A stretch of 64,000 nt of DNA, taken from contig NC_049991.1 of the NCBI RefSeq assembly GCF_000003815.2, positions 18,067,347 through 18,131,346 of the forward strand. The letters run 5' to 3'. Source of the stretch: Branchiostoma floridae (taxonomy: Eukaryota > Chordata > Leptocardii > Amphioxiformes > Branchiostomatidae). Numbering within the stretch: the first letter of the stretch is position 1; the number at the start of each line of letters is the position of its first letter. Below are positions 1-8,837 of this stretch, one piece after another. A program made the translations under genes and the position numbers. Below the pieces are notes generated by a model, which was given only the letters and a program-made list of their open reading frames with translations, was not told the origin of the DNA and did not search any database.

Positions 1-838
1 TAGAGCTGGCTCCATGAAACTTGTTTTTCGTTTACAAGGGCGGCCCCATAGCGGGCAATATAAATATTTTTTCCTGTGTGCTGAGCCAGTGGTGAGACGT
101 GGATTCAAAGTTCGTAGAGCTGGCTCCATGAAACTTGTTTTTCGTTTACAAGGGCGGCCCCATTGCGGGCAATATAAATATTTTTTCCTGTGGTGACGAG
201 AACCAATTGTATACATTCAAAGTTCATAGAGCTGGCTCCACGAAACTTGTTTTTCGTTTACAAGGGCGGCCGGCCCATAGCGGACTATATAAATATGTTT
301 TTCCTGTGGTGACGAGAACCAATTGTATACATTCAAAGTTCGTAGAGCTGGCTCCATGAAACTTGTTTTTCGTTTACAAGGGCGGCCCAATAGCGGACTA
401 TATATTTTTTTCCTGTGGTGACGAGAACCAATTGTATACATTCAAAGTTCATAGAGCTGGCTCCATGAAACTTGTTTTTCGTTTACAAGGGCGGCCCCAT
501 AGCGGACTATATAAATATTTTTTCCTGTGGTGACGAGAACCAATTGTTTACATTCAAAGTTCGTAGAGCTGGCTCCATGAAACTTGTTTTTCGTTTACAA
601 GGGCGGCCCAATAGCGGACTATATAATTTTTTTTTCCTGTGGTGACGAGAACCAATTGTATACATTCAAAGTTCATAGAGCTGGCTCCATGAAACTTGTT
701 TTTCGTTTACAAGGGCGGCTCTATAGCCAACTAAGATTTTTCCTATGATGACGTGAACTAAATGTATGTATTCAAAGCGAAATATAAATTTCTTTTGAAG
801 GTGACGTGAACCAATTGTATGTATTCAAATTGTGTGGA
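1..838. repeat. Minisatellite, ~112-bp tandem unit, about 7 copies
   Basis: A unit starting AGAGCTGGCTCCATGAAAC recurs at about 2, 116, 228, 344, 453, 565 and 677, with decayed copies to about 838. Each contains a GTTTACAAGGGCGGCC block, a TATATAAATA-like block and ACCAATTGTATACATTC. Copies alternate between CGTAGAGCT and CATAGAGCT at their junctions for part of the array, hinting at a two-unit higher-order repeat. Short reading frames across it come from the repetition and are not genes. The array runs off the left edge, so its full length is unknown. Confidence 0.95.
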
Positions 839-870
839 GCTGGCTTTATGGAGCTGGTAGGTTGGGAGCA

Positions 871-938
871 GGGTTGTACTAATAGCTCCATGGAGCTGGC
901 TCCATGGAGCTGGCTCCATGGAGCTATTAGTACAACCC
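871..938. repeat. Near-perfect palindrome
   Basis: GGGTTGTACTAATAGCTCC at the left is the exact reverse complement of the right end. Perfect arms of about 26 bp flank a core of alternating TGGAGC and GGCTCCA words. The same GAGCTGGCTCCA word occurs in every unit of the adjacent minisatellite, so the palindrome and the satellite are probably related in origin. Confidence 0.85.
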
Positions 939-985
939 CTTCTCGTTACAGCCGTGGACAGCGGAGTTTGCGTTACACAGACTAA

Positions 986-1196
986 CTGACTCCTAGTGTG
1001 TCATACAGTAGGTGGCATTGTAGGTGTTTGATGGACCCTATATCGGTGAGATTGCTATGATTGTATTCCTAAAATCTAAAATTGTTTGTCGTCAGTTCAG
1101 ACTTACCGTTGGATGTTAAATCTCGGTGACTGACTCCTAGTGTGTCATACAGTAGCTGGCATTGTAGGTGTTTGATGTACCCAGTATCGATGAAAC
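986..1196 (+). repeat. Direct repeat pair, ~67 bp, 144 bp apart
   Basis: CTGACTCCTAGTGTGTCATA begins a block at 986-1052 that recurs at 1130-1196 with a few substitutions. This is a local tandem duplication including the 77 bp between the copies. No coding content is recognised. Confidence 0.85.
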
Positions 1197-1610
1197 ACGC
1201 GTCTCAAAGTTACACCGCCCACCCAGGTGTAATCACGATCAATCTACTCTCCTCACTGGCCCCATTTGTCACCGTTGTCTGCTCTAATTGGGTTTCTCCA
1301 CCGGTTATTTACCAATTTAACGTGCGGTTTGAGGCTTTCAACGGGACCGCATGTCGTTATGGCAGGTTAAGTAAAGAGAGTGCCAGCCCTTTCAAGCCAT
1401 TAGTCCTTATTCCGAGGACTGATTTGCCCTGGATCATTGCAATTTCTCCCGCCGCGAAGTTTTGTGAGAAATTCATAATACCTAGCATTGTACTAATCAC
1501 CTATTATTATCATAACGGCTTGGCAATTGCATGCTTTTATCTTTTGATATATAGTTAAGAAATCTAGGACATAAGAACGACAATAGATTCGTTTTTCCTA
1601 TATGGGTTAC
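1197..1610. other. Unassigned single-copy DNA
   Basis: A plus-strand open frame (1142-1558) crosses this stretch but has no recognisable domain, signal peptide or splice context. Composition is balanced and no repeat was recognised. It could be non-coding or regulatory. Confidence 0.4.
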
Positions 1611-1821
<211 letters not shown>

Positions 1822-1985
1822 TGTACCGGCAAAGTAATAATATTTCTTTTTCACATTTTATCACATTTGAGTTACTTTAGAGTAGAACGATGCCGAAAAC
1901 TCGGCATTTTGGCACAATATGTGCGAGTGTTTATAGTTAAACTGAACCGCTGCATGCTGTAAACGAGCTATTCCGCCCCAAAGCT

Positions 1986-2318
1986 GAGGGCACAACCCGC
2001 CGTACGCGCAAATACGTGCTGTCTACGTGACAAAACGTAGGCAATCTTTTTTGGATCCGTAAATGGTAAGTATCGCCTCCATACGAACTCGTAGGGAATC
2101 AAAAGGAATTTGAAGCACGTAGACACGCCGTAGAACTAAACGTGCAGGCAAAACGTTGTGTGCCATCGGGCTGCGAATTCGCCCCTCCCCCCGTACGTGC
2201 CAGTACGGGCGACGCGCGTACCCTGTACAGCCTGAACGTATTCAGAAATACGTGGCGGACGTTACCTCCCAAGAAAAAACGTACAGACAAATTGCACGTA
2301 CGGCGGGTTGTGCCCTTA
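1986..2318. mobile_element. MITE with GGGCACAACC terminal inverted repeats, copy 1
   Basis: The left end reads GGGCACAACCCGCCGTACG and the right end is its inverse. The inverted match may extend outward through AAGCT. Interior sequence is rich in TACG words and is closely similar along its length to the element at 32241-32576, which sets the boundaries. There is no transposase. The superfamily is not clear, since target duplications cannot be separated from the palindromic ends. Confidence 0.85.
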
Positions 2319-2560
2319 GCTTTACTGTGCTCTGTGACAAATCGCTTCGTGATCCTGTTCTGCGCCGCATATCTTCAGGGGTTAAATGATAAACAATTGA
2401 CGTCACCGAAGGGAAATCAGCAGAGAAAACGTATTATCTACAGTTGCGCCCGTTGCTAGAATGAGAGAGAGTGATCACGAGGTAATGAAGACCTGTGCCG
2501 TTCGCTAACAGACGCCGTTATTTCTGCTATCAGTCCGCTGCCCACTCCATGCTGGTTGAG

Positions 2561-2968
2561 AGGCCAAACATTTTCATAATGTCTTCGTAGGTTTCATGGC
2601 ATGGGGGGCACGCCCCATGTAGCTATAATGCCCCCGTTCCACCGAACGGCGATCGCGATGCGCTCTCACGACGACCTAAGACGGACTTGTGTAACCTTCC
2701 ATTTCATACTGGGTATATCAAACAAAATGTAAAAGTGTGACTGTAAAGACAACCAAACACACAAAGCGTTAAAATATTCGATTTTCTTCTATAACTTTGG
2801 CGTTACATGTTATACAACTCGTTGAGCGATCCTTTAAATTTCAGGTCGCAGAGAAAGCGCGGTGAGAGCACCGTCCTAGTGGAAATGGGCCGGGGTATAA
2901 AAGGCCAACCATTTTTATAATGTCTTTGTATGTTTCATGGCATGGGTCGTAGGTCTATGTAGTTATGA
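2561..2968. repeat. ~68-bp direct repeats flanking an inverted-repeat element
   Basis: GGCCAAACATTTTCATAATG... (2561-2630) recurs as GGCCAACCATTTTTATAATG... (2902-2968), including a shared TTTCATGGCATGGG block. Between them, 2631-2895 has imperfect terminal inverted repeats (CCCCCGTTCCACCGAACGGCG against a right end containing GACGGTGCTCTCACC inverted). It looks like a MITE related to the one at 30333-30610. Confidence 0.7.
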
Positions 2969-3530
2969 GTGATTATCACTGAAGTATCGCCCACCTTTTG
3001 TGTGTTTTCTTGCGTCTTTAATTGTGTGCCACATTTTGCAAATGCTTTAATGTTGTTATTTGTGACTCAACATCCGAGCTCTGCCTCCATCATAATGCAC
3101 AATCTGCAACCGGTCAGCAATCAACACTTTGTCAGATTGCGTAATGAATTCCGTAAATAAAACATTCCATTACGATTTGTGTGTTTTTATGCCCTTTAAA
3201 TGGTATTTGTACGTCATATTTCAATTACAGATTGAAGCATTTCAAAATCTTTTTTGTTAAAAAGGGGAGGCTAGTCCTGTCAATCCTCCTTCAGAAAATT
3301 TCCTTGGATCTCAGAAAGATGCTACAAAAATAATTGTAATTTTACATGGCAGGGATTTATTATGTCCGAGGAGGTTGCGAACTTTTTCAACGCTTGGTGA
3401 GCATCTATTTGGGATGACAAACACTGGACTTGCATGTCAGTCATGTGCGTGAAAACCTGATAATTTGTCAAAGCAACTCTGAGAACGAAAGGGCACGTCC
3501 TTTGTTAGCATCAATCATCATCATCATCGT
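2969..3530. other. Unassigned DNA
   Basis: AT-rich, with no gene, tRNA or inverted repeat recognised. It ends in a short (ATC)n run just before the MITE at 3531. Confidence 0.5.
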
Positions 3531-3676
3531 ATGGACCGATCCCAAAACCCCGCCCCCTGTTCGATCATGGTTCTATTTCGAACACCTCCGTCAAAAATAA
3601 CCATTCTGACGGAGGTGTTCTAAATAGAATAGGGGGTTCTATTTGTTCGATATGGTGTTCGACAGGATCGGTCCAT
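3531..3676. mobile_element. Palindromic MITE with ATGGACCGATCC ends, copy 1
   Basis: The terminal inverted repeats are ATGGACCGATCC and GGATCGGTCCAT. Inside, CGAACACCTCCGTCA is inverted as TGACGGAGGTGTTC, so almost the whole element folds on itself. A second copy lies at 29093-29255. No coding capacity. Confidence 0.9.
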
Positions 3677-3908
3677 TGGCAGGTGATCGTCCCACGAGTA
3701 AATTGCTGGCTTTGACTCTAACATCTGACTCTGAGGCGCTAAAATGTGAATGCATCTGTTGAGACAAGCACTGCCATTGTTCCAGCATGTGGGCTTCAGT
3801 CTAGTCTATTTAACAACCATCATCAGCATCATTCACCATGAGCCTCCCTAGACTGTTTCCGTTTAGTCCCTTATCTACAAGACGAAAATCAGTAAGTGGC
3901 CATATTGC

Positions 3909-4053
3909 TTATCTCCAAGCAGATCCACGGTGGCGTAATATAGTATCAAACCCTCCGGTGCCCGTTTGACTCCCTTTGGCCGGCTATACTCCTTGTCCAG
4001 CTTTGATACTATCTTATGGCACCGTAGGATCTGCTTTGAGATTACATATATAG
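3909..4053. mobile_element. Inverted-repeat element (AGCAGATCC family)
   Basis: ATCTCCAAGCAGATCCACGG...TAGTATCAAA at the left is mirrored by TTTGATACTATC...GTAGGATCTGCTTTGAGAT at the right, giving arms of about 40 bp with a few mismatches. A related structure is at 44070-44172. It is non-autonomous and of unknown superfamily. Confidence 0.75.
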
Positions 4054-5276
4054 CGCCCACTGATAGATTTATGTGACTCGGTATTTCAAACTTGGAATAT
4101 GATGCAGGATATCAAAGTCAAAAACACAAAATCTAAAAAAAAAAGAAAGAGATTTGTTCTTTGTCTATGAAATTCCTTCGCTGGAAAAAAATAGGACAAA
4201 TATAGCCAGATGACATGCCAGTGGAGTTCCTGGTCGCAAACCATACTCCCCAACAAGTAACTCGGAACTTCTGGCATGTTATGTGTCTATATCTGTCGTA
4301 TTTCTATTATTTTTCCAGTGACCTGTGGAGCCTAGTAGATGTCTTATTAAGAGTTGCACAAGGACCTAATATTGACTTGAGTATATACGCACGTATAAAC
4401 TTGGCTTTGATTTATTTCTTACGGGTGTATCTTGGCATTATCCAGGTGTTTTCAAGAGTGTGCCTTCGTATTGCTCTATAACTATACGTTTCTTAACATG
4501 AAATGAAACTATATGTGTGGATAACTCAAGATCTGTCTAGATATCTACTTTATCCGCGACACAAACTCATTCAAACCAACAAAGATTTTCAACACCAAGG
4601 TGCAATATTTCTCTTGTGCCATGTTCTTCCGTACCTTTCTCCATTTACCTGACCATTGTAGGTGTTATATTCAGGTGTTTCTACGACAATGAAAGCTGTG
4701 CCTGTGAAGAAAAAGCCAGGTTTGTCCACACCTAATACATTGCCTCTAGGTTTTACAATGGTTACATGTGATTATTGATGTCTTTTTTTACAATTCGGAC
4801 CAAGCATCCTTTTTGTATTTCATCTACAAAAGTCTATTTAATCAATTGATAATCTGTTCTCAATTTCGTAATACACACGTCAAAACTGACTAGGAATTTT
4901 GATACTTTTCTTCAATTCGTTCTCACTAATTTAGCAATATTGATCCATTGAACATACTCAACAAGTCCACTCTTGTAAATCATTATCAGTCAGTTCAGCA
5001 GTTCAATTCCAGACCCCATATGACGAATAGAAACGATCAAAACCTGAACCATTTGATTAGCTCTACACTGTTATATAATAGATAGATGCTAGTGTACGAT
5101 GTTCTTTTATCAAACAAGTATTCGATATCATATTCTCTACATCAAAGAAATGAAGGTTGTTGATACACCAATTCTTTCATATACACAATACTACCAAACT
5201 GACTGGCTTGGAGAAAGAATACGGCTAGGATCAGTATTCTGGAGAAAACTTAAAGGGAGATTTTGGCGTGAATCCG
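4054..5276. other. AT-rich intergenic DNA downstream of the SRYamide-type gene
   Basis: No gene, SINE or LINE is recognised. A short hairpin-forming inverted repeat around ACATGCCAG lies at 4213-4280. The word GTTCTTTGTCTATGAAATTC at 4155 is shared with several elements in this window. I found no AATAAA in minus-strand sense close to the stop codon at 5277, so the 3' end of the gene is undefined. Confidence 0.5.
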
Positions 5277-5882
5277 TCATGCTTTAGGCCACACGGGTTT
5301 GCGCATGTTTGGGATGAAGGGCATCCAGCGAGCTTTTCCTCCGCCTGCCTTTTGGGGTGGCTTCTGAGCAGCGCCGCCTGCTGGTTTCTTCAGGGAGTAC
5401 ACCATGGCCCACGGAGAAGGTCCCCGCTTGTCCTCTGCAGCTCCCAGAAGTTCATTCGCTCCGGCGTCTACCAGGAAGTCGCCGTCGACGTTGTGAGGGG
5501 AGGCGAAGCCGCCGTCGGTGTTTTCCGCCGCCGAGCCCTCGTCCATCTGCCGCCCGTACCTGCTGGAAGGGAGGGCCCAGAAGTCGCCGGCGTCTCTCCA
5601 CGGCCTCTCCGGGCCGTCCTCGTCTTCCTCCGACTCCCGGCCCAGCCTGCTGGAGTGAAGCGCCACGTCGGCGTGTCGGCTGGCCTCCTGTCTGGGGTCG
5701 CCGCCCACCTCGTCCGACTCGCGTCCGTAGCGGCTGTTGTGGAGGGTGATGTACTGGAGCCCGCTGGCGGGGCTGCGACTCACCCAGGCGTGCTGCCCGT
5801 CCGACGTCACCACCGCGCCGCCCACGTTCGACCCCTCGTGCGCCATGCTCACGAGGACCATCAGGGCTAGTTGGGGAATCAT
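5277..5882 (-). CDS. Putative neuropeptide precursor releasing SRYamide/SRLamide peptides
   Basis: This is a 201-residue frame in a GC-rich island, starting MIPQLALMVLVSM. That start gives a short hydrophobic, signal-like N-terminus (residues 1-14). Three similar blocks end in SRYGR (50-54), SRLGR (78-82) and SRYGR (107-111), each followed by an acidic spacer (ESDE, ESEED, QMDE). The 28-29-residue spacing indicates internal duplication. In peptide precursors Gly-Arg is a monobasic cleavage and amidation signal. The predicted products end YITLHNSRY-amide, VALHSSRL-amide and FWALPSSRY-amide. A Lys-Arg pair at 152-153 and Lys-Lys at 165-166 precede a basic, Trp/Pro-rich C-terminus. There are no cysteines. 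The tail resembles arthropod RYamides (FxxxSRY-amide), but the C-terminal cysteine pair usual in luqin/RYamide precursors is absent, so the family is unassigned. A splice acceptor probably lies 45 bp upstream of the ATG, so a 5' exon may be missing from this model. Intrinsic evidence for a coding gene is good; function is inferred. Confidence 0.75.
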   Translation of the reverse strand: MIPQLALMVLVSMAHEGSNVGGAVVTSDGQHAWVSRSPASGLQYITLHNSRYGRESDEVGGDPRQEASRHADVALHSSRLGRESEEDEDGPERPWRDAGDFWALPSSRYGRQMDEGSAAENTDGGFASPHNVDGDFLVDAGANELLGAAEDKRGPSPWAMVYSLKKPAGGAAQKPPQKAGGGKARWMPFIPNMRKPVWPKA

Positions 5883-6425
5883 CTTCGCTCTTTTCTTCTC
5901 ACGTAGTTGGTGCTGCTGCTAAAAGAACTGGAAGAGAAAGACAGATATGTTTTCCATTAGAAATCAACAATGATATTCGGCAAACTCATAAAACGAAAGC
6001 AGAGCTAGCAGGGGAAGTATCTTTGCTCTTCTCACCTAGTTGGTACCGCTGCTAAAAGAACTGGAAGAGAAAGACGGATAGTTAGGTTTTCCATTCAAAA
6101 ATTAGCAATTTACAATTACATCTGGCAAACTCATAAGACGGAAGCAGGGCTAGCTGGTGAATCATCTCCGCTATTTTCTTCTCACGTAGTTGGTTCTGCT
6201 AAAAGAACTGGAAAAGAGAGACAGATACATGTGGTTAGGTTTTCCATTCAAACATTGACATCCGGCAAACTCATAAAACCGAAGCAGGGCTAGCTGGGGA
6301 ATCGCTTCTCTGTTTTCACTTAGTTGGAGCTGCTACTAAAATCAAAGAACTGGATGAAAAGGGTAGATGGTTAAGGTTTCCATTTCAAAACCAACAATTT
6401 ACAGAAAGATCCAGCAAAATGATTA
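5860..6425 (-). repeat. Four tandem copies (~132-148 bp) of the leader/splice-acceptor/start region
   Basis: Each unit, read on the minus strand, contains a GGCAAACTCAT-type block inverted, a pyrimidine tract ending TTCCAG, TTTTAGCAG, ACTACGTGAGAAG and then the start-codon region. Acceptor AGs fall near 5929, 6061, 6209 and 6351. The unit nearest the gene supplies the real ATG. The third unit keeps an ATG followed by a frame starting MIHQLALL, which stops after about 27 codons. The second (ATA for ATG) and fourth (GCG-like) have lost it. The array therefore duplicates the 5' end of the coding exon and could supply alternative acceptors or first coding exons. Confidence 0.85.
5928..5941 (-). 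promoter_or_regulatory. Predicted 3' splice acceptor upstream of the SRYamide-type start codon
   Basis: On the minus strand the sequence reads CTTTCTCTTCCAG followed by TTCTTTTAGCAG, a polypyrimidine tract ending in CAG. It lies 45 bp before the ATG at 5882, implying a 5' non-coding exon upstream. Equivalent tracts recur near 6061, 6209 and 6351 in the tandem copies. Confidence 0.55.
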
Positions 6426-7130
6426 ACGGACGCACAAAGTAACGCATCCAAAAATACGAGCAAAAATAGGGCAAAGAATACAAAAACCGACAGTTCTGTT
6501 TCAGTACAAAGAAAAGACGTCAAGGGACCCAGAATCGACGTTGACTTTTGTCTTTTAAAGAGCCACCACAGCACCAATTATAATCACAATCCATTCAGAC
6601 CTTCTTTGGTTATGCTTAGCACAAAGATCCCGAAACACAGACGAAAATACACACACAAGGAAACGTTTTCATGAATGTAATAACAGCAACATGCAGTAAC
6701 AACATTGACAATAGATATGATTGTACAGCTTATTGTAAAAGAAACGTGCTCAGTTCACTTGGGGCAGAATGCTGAATGGAGACAACCTTTAGAACACAGA
6801 CTGAACGTCTTCTAAAATAAGTTTCTAAGCAGAATTTTAATAATCTTCTCACCAGCCAAAATCTTAAACAAAAACGTGCATCATAAAACAGGACTTCTGC
6901 CAGTGGACCAGATAATAGAAGCACGCAGAAGAAGAGGGCTAGACCCCGTATGCAGCCTGCCACCGGTAAACGTGACGAGAGTGTCATTATGATGGGCGTC
7001 ACCAGAAAAAAGAACAAAGAGCCGACCAAAGGAAAGCAGAGTAGAACGGTAGGAAGGGTGGCAATTAGAGGTAAGGAGCCAACCGAAGGCCATTCTTTGA
7101 GCCTCAAGCGTCACCAGGCACAGAAGAGTG
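6426..7130. other. Unassigned DNA upstream of the SRYamide-type gene
   Basis: Balanced composition, no recognised repeat or protein domain. As the 5' flank of the minus-strand gene it is where a promoter or first exon could lie, but I see no TATA box with initiator that I would defend. Confidence 0.4.
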
Positions 7131-7622
7131 AATGAGTGAGTAAGTGAGTGAGGAAGCGAGCGGCCGAGTGAGTGGGTGATTGAGTGAGTGAGTGAGGGAG
7201 GGAGCGAGTGAGAAAGTGAGTGAGTGAGCGAGTGAGTGAGTGAGCATGTAAGTGAGTGAGTGAGAAAGTGAGTGAGAAAGTGGGTGAGCGAGTGAGCGAG
7301 TGAGTGAGTGAGAGTGAGTGAGAAAGTGAGTGTGTGTGGGTGTGAGTGAGTGTGTGTGAGTGAGTGAGTGAGAAAGCAAGTGAGCGAGTGAGTGAGTGAG
7401 AAAGTGAGTGAGCGAGTGAGTGAATGGTTGAATGATTAAGTGAGAAAGTAAGCGTGAGTGAGTCAGTAAGTGTGATAGTGTGAGTAAGTGAGTTAGTGCG
7501 TGCGTTAGTGCGTGAGCGAGTGAGTGAGTGAGGATTGAGTGATTGTGTAAATTAGTGAGTGAGTGAGTAAGTGAGTTAGTGAGCGATTTAGTGAGTGAGC
7601 GAGTGAGTAAGTGATTGAGTGA
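7131..7622. repeat. Long (GTGA)n-type microsatellite
   Basis: About 490 bp of GTGAGTGA with GCGA, GAAA and GTGT variants. The 189-residue minus-strand frame across it (Ser-Leu-Thr-His repeats) is a translation of the tetranucleotide and not a gene. Confidence 0.97.
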
Positions 7623-8592
7623 GTGCTGTATTGCTGAACTAAAAAAAATGCCATGTACATAATGTGTCCTCATTCACCGTCTGCATCGCAGCGATAGAAC
7701 ACTACTAATCATCTGGTTGACCATTGACCTGCACAACCTGCCTTTGAAGCCGTCTATCATCATCTTGCCTCAAATCACCCCCGTATATCGATCAACAGGT
7801 CTATCGATTGAGTCTTCAAAGTACGCTGCATCCTGTCCTGTAGAGCGCCTCTCCATTAATTTGATTTGGACTATCGACCAAGCACAACGGTTCAAACTTG
7901 CAGTCGATGTCGGTGGGTGAATCTTACTCAACGGAAATCGACAATATCAAAGGTTATAAAGAATATTTCAAATCTCTTTTTAACTATAATCTTTTTTAAA
8001 ATCTCCCTAGACAGAACCACCAAATGTAGACAAAGGTGACTTAATTTCTGTTAAAAACACGAACTTTTGTACTTAGAGTTGCTCAAAACTTCGAGGTTTA
8101 AAAACCCGTCTCCGAGGAGACAGCTAGTGTTGTAGCGAGGATTGATAGGTCAAGTATCGGCGGATGGTCTGCTACTCTTCCAAAAGAACCGTTAAGACGT
8201 CCTTACGCAACATGAAGATCGATACATGACACTTTAACAACCAACCGTTCTGCCAAGTGCAATCAGTCTCTCCGTATAAAGCACTTTCTGACCTTACGGT
8301 AACGTTTTGCATACTTATAAGTAGCCATTGGAAACAAATGGAATGGGTTGTTACACGGAATGACGTATTGAGGTCAAGTTGAAGAGTTGTAAGCGTCTAT
8401 CATAGCCAAAACACATCAAAAAGATGTGAGAATCTGGTTGAAACGCAGTTGAGAGATGGCATTATACTTGCTAACAGCACATTTCAAGAATATAAAAGAA
8501 CATAACGTAGGGTAACAGCTGGCTCAACAGTAACCCAAGCAATTGGATATAACTGTAGAGTTGTTGTAGAGTCCCTATCAAATTGGGTACCT
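7623..8592. other. Unassigned DNA
   Basis: No convincing gene or known repeat. Local composition is balanced to AT-rich. Confidence 0.45.
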
Positions 8593-8837
8593 TAAGGTGC
8601 ACTCTTACTGCACTTGCGTCACTGCATGGTTCGAAAGGTATTTAACGAATTTCAAAAATAAAAGACGAAATTTCTTACTTTCTGTGTATTTCGTCGTCTT
8701 CTAACTCGTCTTCTACTTTAACGTATTACGCCATATCTAAATTATAAAAAAATCGGAAAGAATCACAAAACAGTGACGCAGTGATCGAACCCCGCAGTGA
8801 CGCAAGCTTGACGCAAGTTCAGCGAGAGTGTACCTTT
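8593..8837. mobile_element. MITE with AAGGTGCACTC terminal inverted repeats
   Basis: The left end TTAAGGTGCACTCTTACTGC is mirrored by a right end that reads TAAAGGTACACTCTCGCTGA in inverse, each continuing into CTTGCGTCA. The interior, read on the minus strand, shares GCGTAATACG, ACGAAATACACA and a TTCGTCTTTTATTTTTGAAA block with the MITE at 31538-31782. The two are thus relatives in opposite orientation. Confidence 0.8.

Noticed and set aside
5268-5870. 200-residue plus-strand frame opposite the SRYamide-type gene
   Set aside because: It is a shadow frame in a GC-rich exon, with no signal peptide or domain. The minus strand has signal peptide, repeats and processing sites.
7104-7673. 189-residue minus-strand frame rich in Ser-Leu-Thr-His
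   Set aside because: It is the translation of a GTGA-type microsatellite.
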